From: Natronobeatus ordinarius
Lineage (GTDB): Archaea > Halobacteriota > Halobacteria > Halobacteriales > Natrialbaceae
Assembly: GCF_024362485.1 (NCBI RefSeq)
Contig: NZ_CP101456.1
Span: forward strand, 868,001-932,000
Length of the DNA stretch: 64,000 nt
Reading direction: 5' to 3'
Shown one piece after another: positions 26,528 to 34,875 of the stretch (position 1 is the stretch's first letter; each line of letters begins with the position of its first letter). The translations under genes and the position numbers were made by a program. The notes beneath the pieces were generated by a model. It made no database searches and had not been told where the DNA came from. It saw only the letters and a list, made by a program, of their open reading frames with translations.

Positions 26528-26535
26528 GTTTATCT
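26528..26535 (+). promoter_or_regulatory. TATA-like box before the SCO1 gene
   Basis: A GTTTATCT-type element lies about 25 bases before the ATG at 26557, consistent with a leaderless transcript for the SCO1-TlpA-CcdA operon. Confidence 0.5.
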
Positions 26536-26556
26536 GCCTGTGCGAAAGTCAGACGT

Positions 26557-27240
26557 ATGGACCGTCGCCACTACCTGCAGGCGGTCGCGACGGCGGGCGT
26601 CACCGGCGTCGCCGGCTGTCTCGATGGGCTGTCGGAAACCGACGATGGGAAGACCGTACTCGAGCCGCCGGCACAGGATCTGAGCGCGGCGTCACACCCC
26701 AGTTACGGTGACGAACTGCCCGAACTCGAGCTCCCGGATCCGCTCACCGGCGAGCCGGTCTCGACGACGCAGTTCGAGGGCGAGCGAGCCGTCCTGTTGA
26801 CGTTCTTCTACACGAACTGTCCCGACGGAATGTGTCCCGCGTTGATCTTGCGGCTCCGGCGGTCACAGGAGGTCGCCGCCGCGGAGGGCTACGACGACGA
26901 CATCGCGTTCCTCGCAATGACCTTCGACCCCGAACGTGACACCGCAGTCGAACTCGAGAGCTACGGCGTCGAACGGGGTGTCGACCTCGAGGCCGGCAAC
27001 TGGCACTATCTGCGTCCGGACCGATACGAGGACGGAGCGACGGTCCTCACCGAACGGTTCGGGCTGCCACTCAAGAAGGTCGACGCCGAGGAGTACGACC
27101 ACCTCGAGTACGTCTTTCCGCACTACAACCTGCTCTTGCTGGTCAACGAACGGGGGATCGTCGAGCGCGCCTATCCCAACGGCGCAACCGTCGAGGTCGC
27201 TCGCGTCGTCGCGGACGTCGAAACGGTGGTGACCGCCTGA
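26557..27240 (+). CDS. SCO1/SenC family copper chaperone lipoprotein, CX4C variant
   Basis: 227 residues. A signal with lipobox (V-A-G-C, Cys21) should anchor it outside the membrane. The thioredoxin-like SCO domain spans about 55-227, with N-C-P-D-G-M-C (Cys88, Cys93) and the downstream His189 in F-P-H-Y-N. SCO1 proteins deliver copper to the CuA site of cytochrome oxidase or reduce it. Normal SCO has C-x3-C; here four residues separate the cysteines. It heads an operon with a TlpA-like protein (1-base gap) and CcdA (overlap), which is a cytochrome-biogenesis context. Confidence 0.87.
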   Translation: MDRRHYLQAVATAGVTGVAGCLDGLSETDDGKTVLEPPAQDLSAASHPSYGDELPELELPDPLTGEPVSTTQFEGERAVLLTFFYTNCPDGMCPALILRLRRSQEVAAAEGYDDDIAFLAMTFDPERDTAVELESYGVERGVDLEAGNWHYLRPDRYEDGATVLTERFGLPLKKVDAEEYDHLEYVFPHYNLLLLVNERGIVERAYPNGATVEVARVVADVETVVTA

Positions 27241-27241
27241 G

Positions 27242-27805
27242 ATGCGTCGACGAGACGTCCTCGCCGGCGTCGGCAGCGTCGGCGTGCTCGCAGGTGCCGG
27301 CCTCGTCGCGACGCGCGGCGTCCCGTCGTTCGACGACGGCAACGGGGATGGCGCCACCGTCGACGCGGGAGCCGACCCGATCACCGTCGAGACGCTCGAG
27401 GCGCCGGGAAGCAGCGCCGGCGAGGTGACGGTCCCCGCGGGCGATCGGGTGACGTTCGTCGACTTCTTCGGGACGTGGTGTCCGCCGTGTGTCGAACAGA
27501 TGCCGGCGCTCGGGGCGGCCCACGAGCGCGTCGGCGACTCGGTGCAGTTCATGTCGGTGACGACCGAACCGGTCGGCGACGCGGTCCCCGAGTCGACGGT
27601 CGTCGAGTGGTGGGACGAACACGACGGAAACTGGCTGCTCGGGATCGACCCAACCGCCGAACTCGCAGCCCGGTACCTCGCGGGCGGGTTTCCGTCCGCC
27701 GCAGCCATCGACGCGGCCGGACGCGTGCAGTGGTCGGACGCGGGCGTCAAGACGGCTGCCGAACTCGTCGCCGGGATCGGACGGGCACTCGAGGCCGATG
27801 AGTGA
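27242..27805 (+). CDS. TlpA/ResA-like exported thioredoxin
   Basis: 187 residues. The R-R-R-D-V-L-A-G-V start and hydrophobic stretch form a Tat signal or anchor. The thioredoxin fold carries W-C-P-P-C (79-83) and a cis-Pro loop G-F-P-S-A near 156. It should be a reductant of apocytochrome c or of SCO/CuA thiols. It lies between SCO1 and ccdA, and its last codons overlap ccdA by 8 bases, so it is very likely fed electrons by CcdA. Confidence 0.9.
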   Translation: MRRRDVLAGVGSVGVLAGAGLVATRGVPSFDDGNGDGATVDAGADPITVETLEAPGSSAGEVTVPAGDRVTFVDFFGTWCPPCVEQMPALGAAHERVGDSVQFMSVTTEPVGDAVPESTVVEWWDEHDGNWLLGIDPTAELAARYLAGGFPSAAAIDAAGRVQWSDAGVKTAAELVAGIGRALEADE

Positions 27806-28466
27806 CGCGGCGCTCGCCACGTCCCTCTCGTTCGCGCTCACGGCGGGCGTCGCGACGTTCTTCTCCCCCTGTGCGTACCCGCTGTTGCCGGGCTACGTCG
27901 GGTTCTACGTCAACCGGACGGACAGCGACGGAGTGACGCTTCGCGGTGCGGGGGCTCGTGGCATCGCCGCGGGACTCGGTGTACTCGCGACTTTCAGCGT
28001 CCTGTCGGGGGTGACGCTCGCGGCGGGTCACGCCGCGCTGTCGAACAGTACGTTTCTCGAGGTGCTCGTCGGGGCAGCACTGGTCGCGTTCGGCCTTCTC
28101 GTGGTGACGGGATCGGCACCGTCGATCACGCTGGCACTCCCGAAGCGACGGTCAGGGATCCTCGGCTTCGGCATCTTCGGCGCGGGGTACGCGCTGGCCG
28201 GGGCCGGCTGCGTGGCCCCGGTCTTCCTCGCCGTCGTGACTCACACGATCGTCCTCCCGCCCGGCAGCGCCGCCCTCGTCCTCGCGACGTACGCCGGCGT
28301 GGTTGCCGTCCTGATGGTCTCGGTGACGGTTGCGACCGGAATCGGGCTGCTCACGGGCGCGGGACTGTTCGCACCCCACGCGAAGACGATCGAGCGACTC
28401 GCCGGGGTGGTGATGATCCTCGCCGGCCTCGGCCAGCTCTCCCTCGCCCTCTTCGTCTACAGATAA
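27798..28466 (+). CDS. ccdA: Cytochrome c biogenesis protein CcdA
   Basis: 222 residues, six membrane helices. The two conserved redox cysteines are in F-F-S-P-C-A-Y-P (Cys25) and A-G-A-G-C-V-A-P (Cys138), the CcdA/DsbD signature. It moves electrons from cytoplasmic thioredoxin across the membrane to extracytoplasmic acceptors, here probably the TlpA-like protein encoded just upstream. Length is that of the minimal CcdA core. Confidence 0.93.
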   Translation: MSDAALATSLSFALTAGVATFFSPCAYPLLPGYVGFYVNRTDSDGVTLRGAGARGIAAGLGVLATFSVLSGVTLAAGHAALSNSTFLEVLVGAALVAFGLLVVTGSAPSITLALPKRRSGILGFGIFGAGYALAGAGCVAPVFLAVVTHTIVLPPGSAALVLATYAGVVAVLMVSVTVATGIGLLTGAGLFAPHAKTIERLAGVVMILAGLGQLSLALFVYR

Positions 28467-28503
28467 CCCAGGGCGAGTGCCTCGGGGTTGTCCCCGAGGT
28501 ACT

Positions 28504-29103
28504 TCACTCGACGTAGCCCTCGAGCAACCGTTCGACGTACTTCGCCAGCACGTCGACCTCGAGGTGGACCGGGTCGCCGGGCTCCTTTTCCGAGAGCGTC
28601 GTCAGTTCGTACGTCGTCGGGATGATCGCCACGGTCACGCGGTCCTCGGCGAGCGCGGCGACGGTGAGGCTGATTCCGTCGAGCGTGATCGAGCCCTTCT
28701 CGACGACGTAGCGATCGTAGCCCTCGGGCAGCCGGAACTCGAAGAACCAGTCCTCGCCCACCGACTCGACCCCCTCGACCGTCGCCACCGCGTCGACGTG
28801 GCCCTGGACCACGTGGCCGTCGAACCGGCCGTCGGCGGGCATCGCTCGCTCGAGATTGACCGACTCGCCTTCCTCGAGGTCGCCGAGGTAGGTCTTTGCG
28901 ACCGTCTCGGCGGCGAGAAAGACCTCGAACCACGCGCCGTCCTCGTACTGCTCGACCGTCAGGCACGCCCCGCTGACGCTGATGCTCTGGCCGTGGGCCA
29001 GCCCGTCGGCTACGTCGTCGGCGGCGATCCGAAGCCGGAGCCCCTCGTCCGTCGCCGTCCGCCCGACGATCTCGCCCGTCTCCTCGACGATCCCCGTAAA
29101 CAT
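28504..29103 (-). CDS. ribE: Riboflavin synthase, alpha-type
   Basis: 199 residues with two tandem lumazine-binding barrels: M-F-T-G-I-V-E-E-T-G at 1-10 and a second M-x-F-D-G-H-V-V-Q-G-H-V-D repeat near 95-107. It dismutates 6,7-dimethyl-8-ribityllumazine to riboflavin. Many archaea use a different riboflavin synthase (RibC), so this bacterial-type enzyme is typical of haloarchaea and presumably acquired. The start at 29103 matches the conserved N-terminus; longer frames do not. Confidence 0.95.
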   Translation of the reverse strand: MFTGIVEETGEIVGRTATDEGLRLRIAADDVADGLAHGQSISVSGACLTVEQYEDGAWFEVFLAAETVAKTYLGDLEEGESVNLERAMPADGRFDGHVVQGHVDAVATVEGVESVGEDWFFEFRLPEGYDRYVVEKGSITLDGISLTVAALAEDRVTVAIIPTTYELTTLSEKEPGDPVHLEVDVLAKYVERLLEGYVE

Positions 29104-29181
29104 ACTCGAGGGTGACAGCCGGCGGGCCAAAGCCGTTCCGGGTCGCCGCGCTTTTGAACGTTCCCGTTCTACCCCGGGTCG

Positions 29182-29433
29182 ATGGTCGGACTCTTCGACT
29201 CGATCAAACTCGTCGGCGTGCTCATCCTCGCGATCCCTGCCGCGCTCGCTGGCCTCGAGTTCCTGCTCGTCCGGGGCGAGCCGGTCATCGGCGCGGCCCT
29301 CCTCGTGCTCGCGACGGCGCTCGTCGTCGGTCAGCACTACCTCTCGTTGCCGACGAGCGTTCGTGGACTGCTTCTGAACGGCGTTCTCGGCTCGGGCTCG
29401 GCTGACTCGGAGTCGGAGTCGAGAGACGACTGA
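29182..29433 (+). CDS. DUF7533-like small membrane protein
   Basis: 83 residues, two helices (7-29, 35-55), then a Ser/Glu-rich disordered tail. The start M-V-G-L-F-D-S-I-K-L and the charged loop are conserved in haloarchaea. It is divergent from ribE. Function unknown. Confidence 0.72.
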   Translation: MVGLFDSIKLVGVLILAIPAALAGLEFLLVRGEPVIGAALLVLATALVVGQHYLSLPTSVRGLLLNGVLGSGSADSESESRDD

Positions 29434-29458
29434 CGACGGCGTTCGAGCGCGGCCTCGA

Positions 29459-30781
29459 TCAGGGAACGTACTCGTCGGCGATCTCGCCCGGCGTGATCAG
29501 CTCGAGCTCGCCCGCGGCGACGAGTTCGGCCAGGTGTGCGGCCGCCGCCTCGAGCGCCTCCGCATCGTCGCCGTCCATCTCGTAGAAGACGATCGTCGTG
29601 ATGCCGCCGCGTGCGGCCGTCCAGTCGAGTGCGTCGATCAGCTCCTCGGCGCTCAGGTTGCGCTGGCCAACGTCGCCCGAGATGCGCGTGATGGTGTAGG
29701 GGTTGCTCGCCCAGCCCTGTGAGCGGAACCGTCCCGCGTAGCCGAGGTCATAGTGTTCCGCGACGAGGTCGTACTGCGCCTGATCGTACCGGCCGCCGGG
29801 GAACGCGAAGTACCGGGCGTCGTCGTACCCGTGCTCGTCGAACCACTCGAGCGGCTCGAGGATGTGCATTTCGTTCTCGCCGGGTTCGATTCGGTGGAGC
29901 TGCTGGTGTCTCGCGCCGACGGTGCCGAGCGACCAGCCGGCGTCGACGAGTTCGGCCAGCTGATCGAGGGTCAGCCGGCTCCCGTCGGCCTCACCGCTCG
30001 GGCGAATCCGATCGGTCGCGACGAACGTCGATCCCGTCAGGTCGTACGACTCGAGGATCGGGAACGCGTGCGTGTAGTCGGTCTCGAATCCGCCCTGGAA
30101 CTGGAACATCACCCGGCCGGTTTCGACGCGGGGGACGAAGTGGAGGTCGTCGATCCAGACCTCTCCCTCGCCGTCGCCCGTCCAGTGGACGATCTGGATC
30201 TCGGTGATCTCGCTCGCGTCCGGCTCGCCGGAGACGGCCGTGTGTCCGAAGTTCTGCCGGAGGAACGGGTGACTCGCGTGGATCAACTGCTGGTACTGGA
30301 GGTAGTCGCCGTCCTCGTCGTGGAGCTGGATCACCACGTTCGCGGCGCTGCTGGTCGCGAAGGCCAGCCCGGGGACGACGTCTGTGACGTCGATGGGCTC
30401 GGACAGCTCTCGTGAGATCCTGACCTGCTCTTCGGCCTCCGAGGCCGTCAGGCGAGCCGACTGGGACCCCTCGAACGCGCGCTCTCCGTCGGCCTCGAGC
30501 GTGCCAACGACCGCTTCCCAGGCGTCCAGCTCCTCGAAGTCGTCGAACGTGCCGACCAGATCGGGCAACTCCTCGGTCGGCTCCTCCTCGTCCTCCGGTT
30601 CGTCGTCGGCTTCGGATTCGTCGCCCGAATCGTCGTCGTGGCCGTCAGTCTCGGGGTCGTCGTCGTTCGAGTCGTTGTCTGCAGTGTCGGGAGTGTCGTC
30701 ACCGTCGCCGCCGACACAACCCGCAATCGAGAGCCCGAGTGCCGTCACCGTCGCGCTCGTCAGATACGTGCGTCGTCTCAT
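29459..30781 (-). CDS. Polysaccharide-deacetylase-like lipoprotein with altered active site
   Basis: 440 residues. A lipobox (S-I-A-G-C, Cys22) follows an R-R-R-T-Y-L-T-S Tat-type start, then an Asp/Glu linker (25-75). Residues 80-220 look like a carbohydrate-binding jelly roll (L-x-A-F-A-T-S-S, W-I-D-D-L-H-F). A NodB-like deacetylase barrel spans 222-440. In it the motif F-D-D-G is replaced by F-Q-G-G (228-231), so the catalytic base Asp and metal Asp are missing, while H-Q-Q-L-H (292-296) retains the metal histidines. It may be a binding protein instead of an active esterase. An AT-rich promoter region lies at 30815-30830. Confidence 0.85.
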   Translation of the reverse strand: MRRRTYLTSATVTALGLSIAGCVGGDGDDTPDTADNDSNDDDPETDGHDDDSGDESEADDEPEDEEEPTEELPDLVGTFDDFEELDAWEAVVGTLEADGERAFEGSQSARLTASEAEEQVRISRELSEPIDVTDVVPGLAFATSSAANVVIQLHDEDGDYLQYQQLIHASHPFLRQNFGHTAVSGEPDASEITEIQIVHWTGDGEGEVWIDDLHFVPRVETGRVMFQFQGGFETDYTHAFPILESYDLTGSTFVATDRIRPSGEADGSRLTLDQLAELVDAGWSLGTVGARHQQLHRIEPGENEMHILEPLEWFDEHGYDDARYFAFPGGRYDQAQYDLVAEHYDLGYAGRFRSQGWASNPYTITRISGDVGQRNLSAEELIDALDWTAARGGITTIVFYEMDGDDAEALEAAAAHLAELVAAGELELITPGEIADEYVP

Positions 30782-31084
30782 ATGGCTCGGTCTGCACCGA
30801 CTCGTCCATCTCGAATTGTTAATTGCGAAGTAGCACTGATCGACCGCCCCTACGGCGAGTTGGCCGTCGGTAATCGGACCGAACGGACCCGCTCGAGGTC
30901 GTCGCCGACGGCCGCGTCACCGCCCGAACGCTGTACGATCGGGTTGAACGCCGATAGGGGCGGACAACACTGCTCGAGTCGGGGACGTCCGGCGACACCT
31001 CACAGCAGCTGCGCCCGACGGGGACGGTGACTGACGCGAACGGGTCGTGACGCGTTAGCTGGCGCCGTCGATCGGGTTCGACCG
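30782..31084. other. Intergenic region, nothing recognised
   Basis: 303 bases between two minus-strand genes. An AT-rich stretch at 30815-30830 probably serves the lipoprotein promoter. No credible ORF, tRNA or repeat is visible. Confidence 0.5.
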
Positions 31085-32167
31085 CTACTCCACGACCGCC
31101 GCTGGCGACAGCGACCGCGAGGGCGAAGCGAGCCACCGCGGCCCGTTCGCCTCGAGCGCGAGGAGGTCGGCGACCCTGACACAGCCAGCGTCGGCGTCGG
31201 TCACCGCAGCCTCGAGTCGGACCACGCTCCCCACGGCGATCTCGTCGCCGTGGCCCGGCCACTCTCGGGGCTCGAGCCCAACGCCGTGGACGGCGGCCTC
31301 GACGCCCTCGTCGAACCCGAACGATCGGACCTCGGCTTCGAGGTCCGCCTCGACGGCCTCGAGGGGCTGGTCACCTCCCACGAGCATCGCGCGAGCCGAG
31401 CGCAGCGCGCTCGTGACGGCGACGTGGGCGCGTCGCTCGGGGCCGCCCTCGCTCTCGACGACGAGCGTTCGGGCGAGACTCCCGTGATAGCCCGTCGGAC
31501 CGCGAGGAGTGGCCTCGAGAACGATCGGCTCGCCGGCGCGAAGTGGTTCGGCTGCCTCGCGGCGTTCCGATGTGACCCCTTCGTCGACGACGGTGTTCCC
31601 CGCCGGGAACGCACCCGCCTCGACGATCGCTCCGTCGACAGTCCGGCGCAGTCGCTCGGGGGTCACCGCCTCGCCCTCGGCTTCGAGCCGGCCGTCGACG
31701 ACCGTCGCGTCGGCGAGGACCGCAGCGGCCGCCCGGACGCCAGCGCTCGCCGCCGCGCTCGCGCGGTCGATCCGGTCGCGTTCGTCGCTCGTTTTCGTCG
31801 CCCGCGCCCGCTCGAGGACGTCGCTCGAGGCGAGGCTGAATCCTGCCTGCTCGAGGTAGAGTGCCGCGTCGTGTGGGACGTCCTGTGGGGTGAGCAGCGG
31901 GGTAGCGACGTCCCGTTCGCGGAGCTCGCGAGCGAGGCGGTCGGCGGGGTGGCCGTCGACGCTCGCCTCGTCGACGACGAGCCACGCGTCACCGTCGAAA
32001 GCGACCGCGACGGTCGCGTCGTTGGCGATGGCTCGCTCGTGTCCGTCGACCCCGCAGTACGCGACCGACGGCTCTTCCCCGGTCCCGACGTGGACGAACG
32101 CGCCGGCGTCCCGGGACTCGAGTTCCGCCCGGATCGCCGCCCGACGGTGTTCGTCCCGTTCGGTCAC
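31085..32167 (-). CDS. M24 (Xaa-Pro aminopeptidase-like) protein with degenerate metal site
   Basis: 360 residues in the M24/creatinase architecture: an N-terminal alpha/beta domain (1-130) and a pita-bread domain (140-350). Of the five expected metal ligands, His in A-V-H-G-V-G-L and a Glu in V-R-L-E-A are recognisable, but the first two Asp (V-D-x-G and S-D-x-T-R-T) are replaced by L-E-A-T and Y-H-G-S-L-A-R-T. Peptidase activity is doubtful. The start overlaps the helicase stop (ATGA), so it is the second gene of an operon with the UvrD-type helicase. Confidence 0.85.
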   Translation of the reverse strand: MTERDEHRRAAIRAELESRDAGAFVHVGTGEEPSVAYCGVDGHERAIANDATVAVAFDGDAWLVVDEASVDGHPADRLARELRERDVATPLLTPQDVPHDAALYLEQAGFSLASSDVLERARATKTSDERDRIDRASAAASAGVRAAAAVLADATVVDGRLEAEGEAVTPERLRRTVDGAIVEAGAFPAGNTVVDEGVTSERREAAEPLRAGEPIVLEATPRGPTGYHGSLARTLVVESEGGPERRAHVAVTSALRSARAMLVGGDQPLEAVEADLEAEVRSFGFDEGVEAAVHGVGLEPREWPGHGDEIAVGSVVRLEAAVTDADAGCVRVADLLALEANGPRWLASPSRSLSPAAVVE

Positions 32168-34065
32168 GGCGCTTCGGCTTCGACTTCGACGTCGATCGGC
32201 CGCTGGGCTTCCTCGATCAACGCCTCGAGGTCGGCCTCGGTCGGCTCGTTGTTGAGCAGGACGCCGATGGGCAGGGTCGGGGCGCCGTCGACGAGGTTCT
32301 CGAGGATGACGAGTCGCTCGCGGGCACGGGACATGCCGACGTAGAAGACGCGGCGCTCGTTGTCGGTGAGGATCGGGACGGGACTGGTCGTCTTCGTGAA
32401 CTCCTCACAGCCGGGGACGTTCTCGACTCCGCCGGCCGCACCGGCTTCGTCCGACGTCTCCGACGTCGCTCCCTCGACGGTGGCCGCCATCTGCTCGACG
32501 ACTTTCTCGGTGAGGTCGGTGGCCATGAAGACGTGGTCGGCCTCGCGACCCTTCGCGGAGTGGATCGTGCCGACGCGGACGCGGTCGGGGTCCATGTGCT
32601 CGTAGGTCCCGATCGCGAAGTACGCCCGGATGCTCTTTTTCTGGAAGTTCGTGACCTTCCGGACCATGTCGGCCGCCGAGGCGGGGCCGGGCATGAACGG
32701 CGCGTGGTCTTTGATGACCTCCTTCGGGACGGTCAGTTCCTCGAGGTCGTCGACGCCGGCGTCTTCTTTCAGCTCGTCGATAACGTCGAAGAGGTCGTCG
32801 CGCTCGTTGGTCCCGAACGCCGACTCCATCAGCATGTCTGCGAGCCGACGGGCCTGTAAACCGTCGACGTCTTCGCCGGCCTCGATGGCCTCGACGGCGC
32901 GGACGTACTGGGTGAGTCGGTCGGTCCACATCCGCTGGTCGGTGAGTGCGGTGAAGGGGACGCCTTCGGTGATGAACTCATCGATGAACTGGAACATCTG
33001 GTAGCGCGCCCGGAACAGCAACATGATGGTGCCGTCGCCCTCGACGAGCGTTCGTCGGACCATCCGGACGAGGTCGAGCATCGACTTGTTCTGGTAGGCC
33101 TCGACCGAGCCACCTTCCTTTCGCGGATTGAGGTCTTTCTCCTGGCGCTTGTCGATGTGACGGATCTCCCGATTGACCGCGTGGAGCACGTTCGAGGGGA
33201 GTCGGTAGGAGTTTGGCAGGATGACGTCCTCGTCGACCGCCTCGTCGAGCAGGAGGGCGGGATCGGCACCCTGCCAGGAGTAGACGACCTGGTCGTCGTC
33301 GCCCGCGATCAGAACTCGCTTTACGTGTGGTTTCCACTCCTGATAGACGTCGTACTGTAACGTCGTGATGTCCTGAAATTCGTCGATCACCAGGTAGTCG
33401 ACGTTCGGGACGAGCGAGCGCTGTTTGACCCGCTCGAGCATGTCCGCGAAACCGATCTTCCCCTCTCGGCCCTTGTAGGATCGCCAGGCACGGATCGCCT
33501 CGGGGACGTCGATACGGTCGTCGTCGCTCGGCCAGGTGGGAGTGTACTTGTTGCCTTCCTGGGCGTTCGGATCGATTTCCGGGGGCAAGCGAACCTCCTC
33601 GACGTCCCACTGGAAGGGAACGTCGTACCAGTCGGCGACCTCCCGGCGGGTGCGCTGGAGCCACTGGCTCGTCGCGATGACCTTGTTTCCGATGGTCGTC
33701 GATCGCGCCGTGCGCCGGCCGGCCCCGCTGTATTCGTCTTCGTACTCGATGCCGTACTCGTCACAGAACGCCTCTTTGTCCTTCTCGCCGATGACGTCGC
33801 CCCGGGAGAGGTCGAGTAAGTCGTAGGCCTTCGCGTGCATCGTGCAGACGTTCCCCTGCAGCGCTCGCGGACTCTCGTCGAGTCGCTCGGCCAGTCGTTC
33901 CCGAACCTCCTGGGCGGCCGCTCGAGTGTACGAAACGACGAGAATGTCCCGAAAGGTTACGTCGTCTTCGTCGAGTATCTCCTCAACGTGGTCGAGTAGC
34001 GCCGTCGTTTTACCGCTTCCCGGCCCACCGAACAGCCGAGTCACCTGCGTCTCCGAGGTAGCCAT
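32164..34065 (-). CDS. UvrD/PcrA-like SF1 ATP-dependent DNA helicase
   Basis: 633 residues. Walker A is G-G-P-G-S-G-K-T (13-20), motif II is D-E-F-Q-D, motif III G-D-D-D-Q-V-V-Y-S-W-Q-G-A, motif IV-V V-G-T-I-H-S-A-K-G-R-E and motif VI V-G-M-S-R-A-R-E. It should unwind DNA 3'-5' in repair or replication restart. Its length is shorter than UvrD (about 720), with reduced 2B content. A TATA element on the minus strand at 34089-34097 gives the start. It is coupled to the degenerate M24 gene, an unexpected partner. Confidence 0.93.
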   Translation of the reverse strand: MATSETQVTRLFGGPGSGKTTALLDHVEEILDEDDVTFRDILVVSYTRAAAQEVRERLAERLDESPRALQGNVCTMHAKAYDLLDLSRGDVIGEKDKEAFCDEYGIEYEDEYSGAGRRTARSTTIGNKVIATSQWLQRTRREVADWYDVPFQWDVEEVRLPPEIDPNAQEGNKYTPTWPSDDDRIDVPEAIRAWRSYKGREGKIGFADMLERVKQRSLVPNVDYLVIDEFQDITTLQYDVYQEWKPHVKRVLIAGDDDQVVYSWQGADPALLLDEAVDEDVILPNSYRLPSNVLHAVNREIRHIDKRQEKDLNPRKEGGSVEAYQNKSMLDLVRMVRRTLVEGDGTIMLLFRARYQMFQFIDEFITEGVPFTALTDQRMWTDRLTQYVRAVEAIEAGEDVDGLQARRLADMLMESAFGTNERDDLFDVIDELKEDAGVDDLEELTVPKEVIKDHAPFMPGPASAADMVRKVTNFQKKSIRAYFAIGTYEHMDPDRVRVGTIHSAKGREADHVFMATDLTEKVVEQMAATVEGATSETSDEAGAAGGVENVPGCEEFTKTTSPVPILTDNERRVFYVGMSRARERLVILENLVDGAPTLPIGVLLNNEPTEADLEALIEEAQRPIDVEVEAEAP

Positions 34066-34088
34066 TGTACACAGTCAAGCGCGCAATA

Positions 34089-34097
34089 CCTATAAGT
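34089..34097 (-). promoter_or_regulatory. TATA box of the helicase operon
   Basis: On the minus strand ACTTATAGG lies about 24-32 bases before the ATG at 34065. Confidence 0.6.
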
Positions 34098-34148
34098 CAC
34101 GTGGGTTTCATTCGACGAGAACTCCACTGATTCGGCGGTGTGACCGGA

Positions 34149-34307
34149 TCAGTTGTTTCGCGGCGATCGCGCCGTCCGTACCTCGGCACCGTCGCGAATC
34201 AGGTCTTCACACTCGGGGCAGACGCGAGGATTGTCGACTCCTGGAGGGGTGAACACGCGAGCGTAGGCAACCGTCACGAAGGAGCCGCAGTTTTGACATT
34301 CCGGCAT
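34149..34307 (-). CDS. DUF7563-like zinc-ribbon miniprotein
   Basis: 52 residues, M-P-E-C-Q-N-C-G...C-P-E-C, a single four-cysteine zinc ribbon followed by a basic tail. The start at 34307 begins the conserved part and has a GGAG about ten bases upstream; a GTG at 34343 is also possible, given the TATA-like element near 34370. Such one-domain zinc proteins are abundant in haloarchaea and are mostly unstudied. Confidence 0.72.
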   Translation of the reverse strand: MPECQNCGSFVTVAYARVFTPPGVDNPRVCPECEDLIRDGAEVRTARSPRNN

Positions 34308-34484
34308 AGTCTCTCTCCACTTGACCAGTGAGAAATAGTCCACTATAATTGTATCGACCGTTCGAGTATAAAAATACCCGGGGGCGGGGAAAAGTGAATT
34401 ACCCGAAATAATCAGATGGAACGACGATATGAGCGAGACGATCGCTCGAGGCCGTCGACGCTCGACTACTCTCGCCGCGAGGCG

Positions 34485-34670
34485 CTACTCTCGCGGATCC
34501 CACCCACAGACGGTACAGGACGTAGCGGATGGATCGTGAAGTCCACCACACTCCGGACACTGTTTCTTGTTATAGTCTCGCTCCCACCCTACTCGTTCGA
34601 CTGTGTGGCCGCGATCCGCCAGGAATTGGTCGAACACCTCGTCGCCGGCACCATTGGGTGAGGATGCCAT
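34485..34670 (-). CDS. HVO_0416-like zinc finger miniprotein
   Basis: 61 residues. An N-terminal helix (D-E-V-F-D-Q-F-L-A-D-R-G-H) is followed by C-P-E-C...C-T-V-C, a zinc ribbon, and W-D-P-R-E. The family name is from memory of the Haloferax locus. A GTAATAAATC TATA-like element (34693-34702, minus strand) supports the start. Confidence 0.75.
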   Translation of the reverse strand: MASSPNGAGDEVFDQFLADRGHTVERVGWERDYNKKQCPECGGLHDPSATSCTVCGWDPRE

Positions 34671-34789
34671 AGGTGTGCTATGGCAAACCAGGGTAATAAA
34701 TCGATCGGGTGTGGCAATAAGTACCATGACTTCGACTGGCGGTGTGCCGTGGTCCGGAACGCGATCGCTCGAGCACCGGTGGTCGACGA

Positions 34790-34875
34790 CTGATAACGAT
34801 GGTTGTCGTCTCTTGTCGGTGATCGCCCCACCGGGACGGCGATCACCGGAAAATAGTTACAACCGTCATTATCAG
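34790..34875. repeat. 86-base palindromic element, left copy flanking ubaA
   Basis: A long imperfect palindrome. The outer arms CTGATAACGATGGTTGT and the complement of ACAACCGTCATTATCAG match at 15 of 17 positions. The inner stem CGGTGATCGCC pairs perfectly with GGCGATCACCG across a 10-base loop. The ubaA stop codon (34872-34874) lies inside its right end. It is an inverted near-identical copy of 35734-35819 over about 58 bases. Confidence 0.85.
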
